From Roseiarcus sp963775575 (GTDB taxonomy: Bacteria; Pseudomonadota; Alphaproteobacteria; Rhizobiales; Beijerinckiaceae): a DNA stretch of 64,000 nucleotides. A program made the translations under genes and the position numbers. This document shows positions 35,488 through 44,601 of the stretch, piece by piece; positions within the stretch are counted from its first letter, which is position 1, and each line of letters begins with the position of its first letter. The notes under the pieces were generated by a model that was not told the DNA's origin, searched no databases, and saw only the letters and a list, made by a program, of their open reading frames with translations. The stretch lies in the NCBI GenBank assembly GCA_963775575.1, contig CAVZJG010000004.1, positions 310,001 through 374,000 on the forward strand, given 5' to 3'.

Positions 35488-36482
35488 TCGCCCCCGGCTT
35501 TTGGGCGCGCCGGCGCCCGGGCCTCGCCGCACGCGCGCTTCAGCCGCTCGGCGCGCTCTACGGCCTGACGACGGCGCGGCGAATGGCGCGGCCGGGCGCA
35601 CGGGTCGAGGCGGCCGTCGTCTGCGTCGGCAATTTCGTTCTCGGCGGCGCCGGCAAGACGCCGACCGCGATCGCCGTCGCGCGCATGCTGCAGGGCGCCG
35701 GCGAACGTGTCGCGTTCCTCTCGCGCGGCTATGGCGGCGCGGCGCGCGCCGAGCCGATCGAGGTCGACCCCGCGATCCACGACGCCGAGAGCGTCGGCGA
35801 CGAGCCGTTGCTGCTGGCGCGCGTCGCGCCGTGCTTCGTCGGCGCCGACCGGGTCGCGGCGGCGCGCCTGGCGATCGCGCGCGGCGCGAGCGTGTTGGCG
35901 CTCGACGATGGGCTGCAGAACCCCTCGCTCGCCAAGGATTTCTCCTTCGCGGTCATCGACGGCGAGGCGGGGTTCGGCAACGGCCTATGCTTTCCCGCCG
36001 GGCCGTTGCGCGCGCCGCCGGAGCGGCAATTGCCGTTCGTGTCGGCTGAGGTCGTCATCGGCGGCCCGGCGGGCGCCTTGGCCGCATTTCGCGCGCCGGC
36101 GCCGGACAAGCCGATCTTTCGCGCCGCGCTGGCGCCCGACGCGATCGTCGGCGCGACGCTCGTCGGCGTCCCCGTGCTCGCCTTCGCCGGCATCGCGCGG
36201 CCGGAGAAATTCTTCGCCACGCTCGAAGCGATCGGCGCGCGCGTGGCCGTTGCGCGCCGCTTCGCCGACCACCACCGCTACGGCGCCCACGAAGTCGAAG
36301 CGCTGGTCGCCGAGGCGGCCGCGCGGGGCCTGATGCCGGTGACGACGGAGAAGGACTTCGTGCGCCTCGCGCCCGCCACCCGCAAAGCGATCCTCGCCTT
36401 GCCCGTCGCCCTGCGCTTCGAGACGCCGGCGCCGGTCGCGGCGCTGCTGAGCGAAGCGCTGGCGGCGCGGCGGGCGCGCTGA
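35484..36482 (+). CDS. lpxK: Tetraacyldisaccharide 4'-kinase
   Basis: A 332-residue LpxK that phosphorylates the 4' position of the lipid A disaccharide. The P-loop VCVGNFVLGGAGKTPTAIAV lies near residue 48, and the LpxK region VLALDDGLQNPSLAKDFSFA near 130. The C-terminal part carries FADHHRYGAHEVEAL. It is the last gene of the operon; a tandem pair of IS66 elements begins 80 bases after its stop. Confidence 0.96.
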   Translation: MIAPGFWARRRPGLAARALQPLGALYGLTTARRMARPGARVEAAVVCVGNFVLGGAGKTPTAIAVARMLQGAGERVAFLSRGYGGAARAEPIEVDPAIHDAESVGDEPLLLARVAPCFVGADRVAAARLAIARGASVLALDDGLQNPSLAKDFSFAVIDGEAGFGNGLCFPAGPLRAPPERQLPFVSAEVVIGGPAGALAAFRAPAPDKPIFRAALAPDAIVGATLVGVPVLAFAGIARPEKFFATLEAIGARVAVARRFADHHRYGAHEVEALVAEAAARGLMPVTTEKDFVRLAPATRKAILALPVALRFETPAPVAALLSEALAARRAR

Positions 36483-36520
36483 GGCCGGCGTCGGTCGGCG
36501 AAGCTCATCCGTGTCCCGCC

Positions 36521-36562
36521 CTAGGGAATTTCAACGGGTTGGGCGCCGTTTTCGGTCCTGTC
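36521..36562 (-). pseudogene. Displaced 3' end of the helix-turn-helix gene
   Basis: These 42 bases encode DRTENGAQPVEIP and a stop on the minus strand when joined to 39626-40063. They are the original end of the gene split by the IS66 pair. The sum (480 bases) is a whole number of codons. Confidence 0.7.
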
Positions 36563-38086
36563 GTAACTCCCAAGCCGTCTAGGCGTTGAGGGCGAGCGCG
36601 ATCTGTGTTGGCGGGTCGGCGAGGGTTTTGAGGATGTTGGCCCCCTGTTTTCTCGCGGTTGAGACGACTGACCTGAGGCGCGCGAAGCTTTGGGCGCCGT
36701 CGAGGGTTCGAAACGAGCCCGAGATTTTCATTTTGACCTTCATCATCCTGAGGTCCTGTTCGGCCAGGTTGTTGGTGAAGGGCACGTCGAAGTCGGTGAG
36801 GAAGCGCAGCGTTTCGACTTTGAACGTCTTCAGCCTTTCGAGCAGATTGCGGCCGGGGCGCTGCTTTGTTCGTCCGCTCGCGTTGGCCTTGGCGTGGAGT
36901 GCGGGCAACTGGCGATGGAAAGCGAGGCCGAGCCGAACCGCGGCCCAATATTGGTCGACGAAGGCCGCGATGACTTTGGGCTCCAGCGCCTTCGCGCCCG
37001 CCTCGCGCGCCTCATGAACGGCGATATTCGCCGCCCGAAGCGTGTCGCGCATGAGTTCGGCCCACGGCTCCTTGTCGAACTCGATCAAACACTGGAGTTC
37101 GCGCAAGATATGGGCGTTGCAGAAGGCGTGTTCGACCGCGTCGAGCCGACGATAAGGCAGGAAGTGGTCGTGCACGACGACGCCCCCCTTCAAATCCTGC
37201 GGGATCGCGCCGCGCTTTTCGTCGGCGCGATAGAAGGTGAAGGCTTGGCTCGAAGTCGTATGCAGCCATTGCAGCTTACCGGCGATGCGATATCCCGTCT
37301 CGTCGAGATGGCGAACCTTCGCCTCGGCCACGCGCTCGCCGATGGCCTGGTAAACTTGCCGCAACTCTTGTCCCTTCTTGGCGATCCAAGCGACAAGGCT
37401 GGCCGGACAGATCAGCGGCGCGTCGAACAGATCGCTCAGCGCTTGCGCGGTCCGATCCTCGGGGATGAGTTGCTGGACATTGAGATAGATCGCCGCGGCC
37501 TTGATGCGCTCGCCATACTGGGCAGGCGAGACCACGCCTTCGGGAAAAACCGCCTTCGTCACGCCCCGGCAATGCGCGCAGCGGTAAATCGAGGCCTGAT
37601 GTTCCGTGACCCGCAGCGGGCGCTCGGGAAGGTCGAACACTTGCCGCTTCTCGACCCCTATCGCCGACCCCGCCTCGAGAGGCCAACCGCAATGGCCGCA
37701 TGCGCACGCCGCGTGCCCAACCACGCAATCGGGATCGGCGACCTGCCGCAGCGTGCCGCCCTTATGACCCGTCTGGCCGCCGCTCGTCTTGCCCGAACGG
37801 CCGCGCAGACTGCCTCCAATACGCGGTTTCTTCCGCAGCCCGTCACTCGAAGGCGGTTGCGAACTGTTCGAGTCTGTCCCGCCCCAATTGCCGACGAAGA
37901 TCGGCCACCTCGGCCCGCAACGCCGCGATCTCCGCCCTCAGAGACGCTATCAACTCCTCGACTTCGGCGGGAAGAACCATCCCACCCTTGATTCACAGTC
38001 TCGTGCCGCCGTCTCCCACAATCCGCATATCAATGCCGTTTCCCAAACACTGTGGCATTCCAGACTCACCACGCCTTGGGAGTTAC
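36563..38086 (-). mobile_element. IS66-family element, copy 1
   Basis: A 1524-base element with inverted ends gtaactcccaagccgt / gtaactcccaaggcgt. It is flanked by the 8-base duplication gtcctgtc at 36555-36562 and 38087-38094; the right-hand copy is shared with element copy 2. It is one base longer than copy 2 because of an extra T near 37873 that breaks its transposase. Confidence 0.93.
36579..37980 (-). pseudogene. IS66 transposase, frameshifted (copy 1)
   Basis: Identical in plan to the intact copy at 38111-39511, but an extra T at about 37873 shifts the frame after roughly 36 residues, so the N-terminal MVLPAEVEELIASLRAEIAA segment is cut off from the rest. The remaining 381-residue frame has the zinc-binding and DDE regions. 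It is likely inactive unless translation restarts or the base is a sequencing error. Confidence 0.88.
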
Positions 38087-38094
38087 GTCCTGTC

Positions 38095-39617
38095 GTAACT
38101 CCCAAGCCGTCTAGGCGTTGAGGGCGAGCGCGATCTGTGTTGGCGGGTCGGCGAGGGTTTTGAGGATGTTGGCCCCCTGTTTTCTCGCGGTTGAGACGAC
38201 TGACCTGAGGCGCGCGAAGCTTTGGGCGCCGTCGAGGGTTCGAAACGAGCCCGAGATTTTCATTTTGACCTTCATCATCCTGAGGTCCTGTTCGGCCAGG
38301 TTGTTGGTGAAGGGCACGTCGAAGTCGGTGAGGAAGCGCAGCGTTTCGACTTTGAACGTCTTCAGCCTTTCGAGCAGATTGCGGCCGGGGCGCTGCTTTG
38401 TTCGTCCGCTCGCGTTGGCCTTGGCGTGGAGTGCGGGCAACTGGCGATGGAAAGCGAGGCCGAGCCGAACCGCGGCCCAATATTGGTCGACGAAGGCCGC
38501 GATGACTTTGGGCTCCAGCGCCTTCGCGCCCGCCTCGCGCGCCTCATGAACGGCGATATTCGCCGCCCGAAGCGTGTCGCGCATGAGTTCGGCCCACGGC
38601 TCCTTGTCGAACTCGATCAAACACTGGAGTTCGCGCAAGATATGGGCGTTGCAGAAGGCGTGTTCGACCGCGTCGAGCCGACGATAAGGCAGGAAGTGGT
38701 CGTGCACGACGACGCCCCCCTTCAAATCCTGCGGGATCGCGCCGCGCTTTTCGTCGGCGCGATAGAAGGTGAAGGCTTGGCTCGAAGTCGTATGCAGCCA
38801 TTGCAGCTTACCGGCGATGCGATATCCCGTCTCGTCGAGATGGCGAACCTTCGCCTCGGCCACGCGCTCGCCGATGGCCTGGTAAACTTGCCGCAACTCT
38901 TGTCCCTTCTTGGCGATCCAAGCGACAAGGCTGGCCGGACAGATCAGCGGCGCGTCGAACAGATCGCTCAGCGCTTGCGCGGTCCGATCCTCGGGGATGA
39001 GTTGCTGGACATTGAGATAGATCGCCGCGGCCTTGATGCGCTCGCCATACTGGGCAGGCGAGACCACGCCTTCGGGAAAAACCGCCTTCGTCACGCCCCG
39101 GCAATGCGCGCAGCGGTAAATCGAGGCCTGATGTTCCGTGACCCGCAGCGGGCGCTCGGGAAGGTCGAACACTTGCCGCTTCTCGACCCCTATCGCCGAC
39201 CCCGCCTCGAGAGGCCAACCGCAATGGCCGCATGCGCACGCCGCGTGCCCAACCACGCAATCGGGATCGGCGACCTGCCGCAGCGTGCCGCCCTTATGAC
39301 CCGTCTGGCCGCCGCTCGTCTTGCCCGAACGGCCGCGCAGACTGCCTCCAATACGCGGTTTCTTCCGCAGCCCGTCACTCGAAGGCGGTTGCGAACTGTT
39401 CGAGCTGTCCCGCCCCAATTGCCGACGAAGATCGGCCACCTCGGCCCGCAACGCCGCGATCTCCGCCCTCAGAGACGCTATCAACTCCTCGACTTCGGCG
39501 GGAAGAACCATCCCACCCTTGATTCACAGTCTCGTGCCGCCGTCTCCCACAATCCGCATATCAATGCCGTTTCCCAAACACTGTGGCATTCCAAACTCAC
39601 CACGCCTTGGGAGTTAC
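38095..39617 (-). mobile_element. IS66-family element, copy 2 (tandem)
   Basis: A 1523-base element in the same orientation as copy 1, separated by only the 8-base gtcctgtc, and followed by another gtcctgtc at 39618-39625. Apart from the T indel I noticed one substitution near the right end (38062 versus 39594). The arrangement, target-IS-target-IS-target, suggests tandem duplication by recombination or a second insertion using the same site. Confidence 0.92.
38111..39511 (-). CDS. IS66-family transposase, intact (copy 2)
   Basis: A 466-residue TnpC: N-terminal coiled coil (EELIASLRAEIAALRAEVAD), disordered SSNSSQPPSSDGLRKKP, a zinc-binding pair (ACACGHC and CAHC), then the DDE core with VRHLDETGYRIAGKLQW, VVHDHFLPYRRLDAVEHAFC and NNLAEQDLRMMKVKMKISG. 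No TnpA/TnpB genes accompany it, so it belongs to the single-gene (ISBst12-like) IS66 group. Confidence 0.92.
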   Translation of the reverse strand: MVLPAEVEELIASLRAEIAALRAEVADLRRQLGRDSSNSSQPPSSDGLRKKPRIGGSLRGRSGKTSGGQTGHKGGTLRQVADPDCVVGHAACACGHCGWPLEAGSAIGVEKRQVFDLPERPLRVTEHQASIYRCAHCRGVTKAVFPEGVVSPAQYGERIKAAAIYLNVQQLIPEDRTAQALSDLFDAPLICPASLVAWIAKKGQELRQVYQAIGERVAEAKVRHLDETGYRIAGKLQWLHTTSSQAFTFYRADEKRGAIPQDLKGGVVVHDHFLPYRRLDAVEHAFCNAHILRELQCLIEFDKEPWAELMRDTLRAANIAVHEAREAGAKALEPKVIAAFVDQYWAAVRLGLAFHRQLPALHAKANASGRTKQRPGRNLLERLKTFKVETLRFLTDFDVPFTNNLAEQDLRMMKVKMKISGSFRTLDGAQSFARLRSVVSTARKQGANILKTLADPPTQIALALNA

Positions 39618-40063
39618 GTCCTGTCCGCGATCGCGCTCGGCGCCGTCAAGGCCAGCGGCGGGGCGGGAAGAGCGAGCGGCGGCGACTCGGGCGCCGCCAA
39701 GCGCAAGGCGTGATACCTGTCGAGCTGGGCCATCACCTTCAGCAACGGCTCGACCGCTTTCAGATCGCCATTCTCGAGATTGAGGTCGACGACGCGCATC
39801 GCCTTGGTCAGCCGCATCACCTGCAACCGAACATAATGCGCGCCGCCGTCGAGCCGGCGCTTGTCGACCGCCCGTTCGATCGCGCGCCGCACGGTCTTGA
39901 CGCTGAGCTCGAGCTTGTCGGCGATCGTCTCGGCGGCGTAGCCGGAGACGACGAGGTCGAGAATGTCCTCGTCGCGGCGCGCGCGCTGCCGCCGCCGCTC
40001 GCGCGCCGCCTCGCGCATCCGCGCCCGCGCCGAACGCTCTTCCCCGCCGCCGTCCATCGCCAT
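39614..40063 (-). pseudogene. Helix-turn-helix DNA-binding protein, 3' end split off by IS66
   Basis: The present frame (149 residues) takes its stop from the IS66 inverted end. The core RARRDEDILDLVVSGYAAET then IADKLELSVKTVRRAIERAV is a homeodomain-like helix-turn-helix resembling phage terminase small subunits. Removing both IS66 copies and one target duplication joins it to 36521-36562, giving DRTENGAQPVEIP and a stop: 159 residues with the frame restored exactly. Start 40063 has GAGAGGAG ahead. The function is unknown and the truncated form may still work because only the last ten or so residues are lost. Confidence 0.75.
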
Positions 40064-40171
40064 GCTCCTCTCCCGCCCGAGCCGAAGCGGCGGGATGAAG
40101 AACAGGATAACGCAATTTCTGACTTATAGAAAGACATTGTTGCCGCGGGAGGAGAAACGTACGGAGTATCA

Positions 40172-42116
40172 CCCGACTTGAACAGTAAACGGGTCTTCGC
40201 GCTCGCAACCTGTTGATATTATTGACGGCGATCGGGCATTTTCGCCAAACGTGGTGGCACGTTTGCACAATATTGCGGCTTGATAATTGATTGCGAATCG
40301 GATTCTGTGGTGCTCTGCTTTGGGGCCGCCATGTTCTTCCGCTTCAAGAGGTCGGGCGAGCGCACTTACGTGCAGATCGTCGAGAACAAGCGCATCGGCG
40401 GCGCCGTGCGTCAGTCCGTCGTCGCCAATCCGGGGCGCGCCGACGAACTGGTCGCCTCCGGCGGGCTCGCCTCGCTCATCGCCTCGGGCGCCAAGCTCAC
40501 CGATCAGGTGTTGCTCATCCATGCGCTCGACGAGGACGCCGACGGGGCCTTGTCGATCGCGGCCAAGCGGATTGGCGGGCCGCTGCTGTTCGGCAAGATC
40601 TGGGAGCGGCTCGGCGTCGCCGAGGTTCTCGGCGATCTGTTGAAGGAGCGCGCGTTCGAGTTCCCGGTCGAGCGGGCGGTGTTCGTCGCCGCGCTGCATC
40701 GGCTGTTCGTTTCCGGATCGGACCGCGACTGCGCGTCGTGGATGACGGATTACGACATCCCGGGCGCCGAGGGGCTTGACCTGCATCATTTCTACCGGGC
40801 GATGGCCTGGCTGGGCGAGGAGATGGAGGAGAAGCCGGCCGAGGCGCTGGCGCCGCGCTGCGTCAAGGACGTCATCGAGGAGAAGCTGTTCGATCGCCGC
40901 CGCGACCTCTTCACCGATCTGTCCGCCGTGTTCATGGACACCACGAGCCTGTCGTTTTACGGCGAGGGCGGCCAGACGCTGGGCGAGCGCGGCTATTCCA
41001 AGGATTATCGGCCCGATCTGAAGCAGATGATCCTCGGCCTCGTCGTCGACGGCGAGGGTCGGCCGATCTGCACCGAGATGTGGCCGGGCAACACCGCCGA
41101 CGTGACGACATTGCTGCCGGTCGTCGATCGGCTGCGTTCGCGCTTCGGGGTCGGCCGGGTCTGCGTCGTCGCCGATCGCGGCATGATCTCGGCCGCGACG
41201 ATCGCCGGGCTCGAGGAACGCAATCTCGAATACATCCTGGGCGCACGCGAGCGCTCCGACGCGATCGTCAAAAGAATCGTGTTGGCGAACGATGATCCGT
41301 TCGTGCCGTTGCTCATCGAGCGCAAGGCCGGCCAGACTCAGTTGTTCGTCAAACAGCTGCAGATCGAGGGCGAGCGTTACGTCGTTTGCCGCAACGAAGC
41401 GGAGGCCGAGAAGGACCGCGAGAATCGCGAGGCGATCGTCGCCGCTCTCGCTGCGCAATTGAAAAGGGGCGACAAGGCGCTGATCGGCAATTCCGCCTAT
41501 CGGCGCTATTTGCGCAAGACCAAAGGGGCCAAGGGCAAGCCGGCGTTCGAGATCGACGCCGGCAAGCTCGCCGAAGAAGCGCGGTTCGACGGAATCTTCG
41601 TGCTGCGCACCAACGCGAAAATCACGCCGCTGCAGGCGGTTCTGCGCTATCGCGACCTTCTCAAAGTCGAAAATCTCTTCCAGCGGACCAAGGCGGTAAT
41701 GCGCACGCGGCCGATCTTCCACTCATCCGACGCCGCCATTCGTGGCCATGTCTTTTGCTCGTTCCTGGCGCTGGCGATGCAGAAGCATCTCGACGATCTC
41801 ATGCGCGAAGCCGGCGTCGCGCCCGAGTGGCGGGTTCTGCTGCGCGATCTCGACCGTCTGAGCCAAGTGCGCATCCGTCATCGCGGCGCCGATTGGCTGG
41901 TGCGCAGCGACGCCGCGCCGGCGGTGACGACGCTCTTCAAACGCGCTCATCTCGCCCTGCCGCCGCGCGCCCGCCAGGCTCGCCCCCCGCCGCCTGCCCA
42001 ACTCAAACGCGCCCAAAAACGCCGCGGCCGCCCAAGGCGTAGTGCCACGCCGACTTGAATTTCCCTAAAATGCCAGCGCAATCAATCATTTACGAAAATT
42101 AGGTGTCCAACTTGGG
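40172..42116 (+). mobile_element. IS1634-family insertion sequence, copy 2
   Basis: A 1945-base element, same ends as copy 1, flanked by a perfect 5-base duplication tatca (40167-40171 and 42117-42121). It differs from copy 1 at two positions I could find, so transposition is recent. It inserted about 100 bases upstream of the helix-turn-helix gene and may have displaced its promoter. Confidence 0.95.
40331..42058 (+). CDS. IS1634-family transposase (copy 2)
   Basis: A 575-residue DDE transposase that appears identical in protein sequence to copy 1 (VFMDTTSLSFYGEGG, VCVVADRGMISAATIAG and YRDLLKVENLFQRTKAVMR regions). The frame is intact. Since both ends and the 5-base target duplication are also intact, this copy is the better candidate for current activity. 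Confidence 0.92.
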   Translation: MFFRFKRSGERTYVQIVENKRIGGAVRQSVVANPGRADELVASGGLASLIASGAKLTDQVLLIHALDEDADGALSIAAKRIGGPLLFGKIWERLGVAEVLGDLLKERAFEFPVERAVFVAALHRLFVSGSDRDCASWMTDYDIPGAEGLDLHHFYRAMAWLGEEMEEKPAEALAPRCVKDVIEEKLFDRRRDLFTDLSAVFMDTTSLSFYGEGGQTLGERGYSKDYRPDLKQMILGLVVDGEGRPICTEMWPGNTADVTTLLPVVDRLRSRFGVGRVCVVADRGMISAATIAGLEERNLEYILGARERSDAIVKRIVLANDDPFVPLLIERKAGQTQLFVKQLQIEGERYVVCRNEAEAEKDRENREAIVAALAAQLKRGDKALIGNSAYRRYLRKTKGAKGKPAFEIDAGKLAEEARFDGIFVLRTNAKITPLQAVLRYRDLLKVENLFQRTKAVMRTRPIFHSSDAAIRGHVFCSFLALAMQKHLDDLMREAGVAPEWRVLLRDLDRLSQVRIRHRGADWLVRSDAAPAVTTLFKRAHLALPPRARQARPPPPAQLKRAQKRRGRPRRSATPT

Positions 42117-42280
42117 TATCAGTATGTCGGCGGTGCCTCGCGGTGACCGCGGGCCGACTGGGACATGACGCGCAATGCGTCATTGCGGGAACCGTCAATG
42201 GGTCAGAGGGGTGATATTGGGCGACGTACGCCGCCTCCGCGTGATCCGGAAATGCCGAGTGCCTACCCTGCCGAACAGAC

Positions 42281-44005
42281 TCAGTCCGGGATCGGATCAG
42301 CTTCCACGGCCGCATTGATGGTTGCGAGTATTTCCTTCTTTCGCGACGCCAAGAATTCCTCGTAAAGCTCCGCCGAGAACTCCTTGAGCACAATTCGTGG
42401 ATTGATCAAATGTTCGGTAAGCACGTCTTCCAGAGGTTGATCGCCGACAATTTCGTGATTCGCAAGATATACGTGAGGGGCGAGATTTCCGATGGCAGAG
42501 TTCGTGCTGCGAACCAGTGGTGTACGATTGGCAATATTATTTACCTTTTCGCCTCTAAAGCCGTTCGGCGCTAGAAACCCCTTGGGATAGATATGGTGAT
42601 CCTCGATCTCCTCCCACCGAGCCGCGGCGAGGCTCTTACGTTCTGCGCCAAGGTCGCGCACCTTCCGCGCGAGAAGTAGTGATATTACGCCCCGGTACAC
42701 CGCGTTATCAACCCGCGACACGTCGTCAAGGATCGAAGTTCTATAAGAAAACTCCTTTACGGCGTCCGGCTCCTGACCTCTATTATCAATCCAGCCCTCT
42801 GACTCACCTTCCTGTCCTAACCACTGACGAACCGTTCTCTGGATTTTCGTTTCAGTCGCGCTTATGAAATATTGCGAGAAAACGCAGCGCCAATACCATT
42901 TATCAAGCAGACGGAAGCCATCTACACCTTGTTTGAACTTATCAGACGCCAGTATTATCGCTAGCGGCGCAATTATATCGACAAATGGTACGAAACGCTC
43001 TCCAAAGCATCCATACCTTTCAGTCAGTACCTCAAGCGCGTGCTCCAGAGAATCAACAGCGAAATTCCAATGATTACGGATCACCGCGGGCGGCAGTTCG
43101 AGTATTTCACCGCGCCGCGCAGTTTGCTTTTCTCTGAGAGCGATAATTCTCGGGATAGAGATCGGTGCAATGCCCTCTCCTTCTGGATCGAACAATTTTA
43201 TCGATACCCGATCTAACGCGAGATCCAACATATCTCGTAGCTTCATCCCTTCCGGATAGCAACGCGCCACAAGCAAATCAAACACCGTCAGCCGTTTGCC
43301 GGTCGTATTTATAGTCTCGAAAACCGTGCATATTACGTCGGAAGACGTACCTTTCTTAATTTCTTCATAGTGAACTTGATATCCCGTGATTTTCTCAATA
43401 AATCGCCGTATAAAATCCGACTGAAGTTGAGATAGAGAATCGAATTTCTCTTCATCCCCTCCAGCCTTAGAGAACGTAAAATCAGACAACCACTTGCTGT
43501 AATCAGTTCCACGCGGGCTTTGAAATATGATATCCAGAGGGAATAACGCGGCAGATTGTTCGCTTGCGGTGGTTGACAATTTCGCTTTAACGTCTTTTTC
43601 CTTCTCGAAGCAGACTAATTCCTCGACTTCCGAGTTTCGCAGACCGGCGTTCTCCAGGAAGCGGCCGTAATTAAAATAATAACGGCCAGGGTAACGATCA
43701 ACATTGAAACTATTAGTGAAGGCCCTGTAGCACAACGTTAATCTTTGTTGTCCGTCCAGCACTATTCTTGTGTCGCCTTTTGATCGTCCTCCTTGCGTTA
43801 TTGTTACGCCATCAAGGGGCCGATGACCATAAATCTCTGGACTTTCCATAAAGAGAAGTCCGCCTATCGGGTATCCATTTAAAAGAGACGCCAGCAACTT
43901 GGTTACATCGGATGGCTTCCATACAAAGTCGCGTTGAAAATCGGGCAAGACCAAACGACATTCGCTAGCCTGTTCAATCAACGTCTTCAGGAGTTCGGAC
44001 GGCAT
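42281..44005 (-). CDS. DUF262 domain protein (GmrSD-like)
   Basis: A 574-residue protein. The N-terminal DUF262 domain has QASECRLVLPDFQRDFVWKP and the ParB-like nucleotide motif RIVLDGQQRLTLCYRAF; the C-terminal part has an HNH-like/DUF1524-like block EIEDHHIYPKGFLAPNGFRG and NNIANRTPLVRSTNSAIGNL. This is the GmrS plus GmrD plan of type IV restriction enzymes, which cut modified phage DNA. The role here is inferred and no partner is present. Codon use and base composition are much more AT-rich than neighbours, indicating recent transfer. AGGAAGG lies 12 bases before the start. Confidence 0.85.
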   Translation of the reverse strand: MPSELLKTLIEQASECRLVLPDFQRDFVWKPSDVTKLLASLLNGYPIGGLLFMESPEIYGHRPLDGVTITQGGRSKGDTRIVLDGQQRLTLCYRAFTNSFNVDRYPGRYYFNYGRFLENAGLRNSEVEELVCFEKEKDVKAKLSTTASEQSAALFPLDIIFQSPRGTDYSKWLSDFTFSKAGGDEEKFDSLSQLQSDFIRRFIEKITGYQVHYEEIKKGTSSDVICTVFETINTTGKRLTVFDLLVARCYPEGMKLRDMLDLALDRVSIKLFDPEGEGIAPISIPRIIALREKQTARRGEILELPPAVIRNHWNFAVDSLEHALEVLTERYGCFGERFVPFVDIIAPLAIILASDKFKQGVDGFRLLDKWYWRCVFSQYFISATETKIQRTVRQWLGQEGESEGWIDNRGQEPDAVKEFSYRTSILDDVSRVDNAVYRGVISLLLARKVRDLGAERKSLAAARWEEIEDHHIYPKGFLAPNGFRGEKVNNIANRTPLVRSTNSAIGNLAPHVYLANHEIVGDQPLEDVLTEHLINPRIVLKEFSAELYEEFLASRKKEILATINAAVEADPIPD

Positions 44006-44069
44006 TAGCTAAACCTTCCTATTGGAAAGGACGGCGATGTGTCGTATTTACGTGGTTACGTAGGGACTC

Positions 44070-44142
44070 CGCTCAACTATCGACCCCGAGAGTTCCCGAT
44101 GGCGATCGCCGAACACAAGCAGCATGACCGCACCCTCGCCGG
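44070..44142. repeat. Dispersed repeat R, copy d
   Basis: cgctcaactatcgaccccga then gagttcccgatggcgatc and gaccgcaccctcgccgg align with R copy a at 24633-24705 over about 70 bases. It lies 65 bases upstream of the DUF262 start, just as copy a lies about 115 bases upstream of the 338-residue gene. Confidence 0.6.
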
Positions 44143-44160
44143 CTGCGGCGCTATCTCAGG

Positions 44161-44320
44161 CCGCCGCCATTCGCCGTCGATCTCTTGACGAGCCCCTTTT
44201 CCGATTGAAATGGGCTGTCAAGGGTCTCGACCTCCGCGCGAGGTACGCTTTCGCGCGCCCTTGACGGCCCATTTCAATCGGAATTTTCGCGGCCAAGAGA
44301 TCGACGGCGAATGGCGGCGG
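44161..44320. repeat. Palindromic element PAL-2 (double inverted repeat)
   Basis: The outer arms 44161-44187 and 44294-44320 are perfect 27-base reverse complements. The inner arms 44199-44224 and 44258-44283 pair over 26 bases with one mismatch (ttccgattgaaatgggctgt / matching strand). The unpaired steps between are unequal. The loop is 33 bases. No gene lies in 44321-44601. Architecture matches PAL-1 and PAL-3. Confidence 0.85.
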
Positions 44321-44601
44321 CTTCTCCGGTTCGAGCCTGCGGCGGGCGAGGCGCTTGTAGACGCGCGCGGCGAGCGCGTCCGGCGCGTCAGCGCCTCGTT
44401 CTGTCGATGTCGAGGCGGCCCAACCGGCGCAACCGGCAGCCGCGCTTGCAACGGCGCGCCCGGGCGCCTATCGGAGAAAACAGGCTTGCGCTATAGGCGC
44501 TGCATGCGAGCCCCCCTCTTCGTCTTCGTCGGCGCGGGCCGCGTCGGCGCGCGCCGGCGCTTCCTCGCTCCGAGGCGCCCGTCGCCGGCGCGGGGGCGAA
44601 A

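Noticed and set aside
36690..40129. Long plus-strand frames across the IS66 elements
   Set aside because: They are antisense to the transposases and repeat identically in both copies; no independent start or motif.
40172..42116. IS1634 copies acting as ends of a single composite transposon spanning 21-42 kb
   Set aside because: Each copy has its own 5-base flanking duplication (one perfect, one with a mismatch) and the interval is full of core genes, so independent insertions are more likely.
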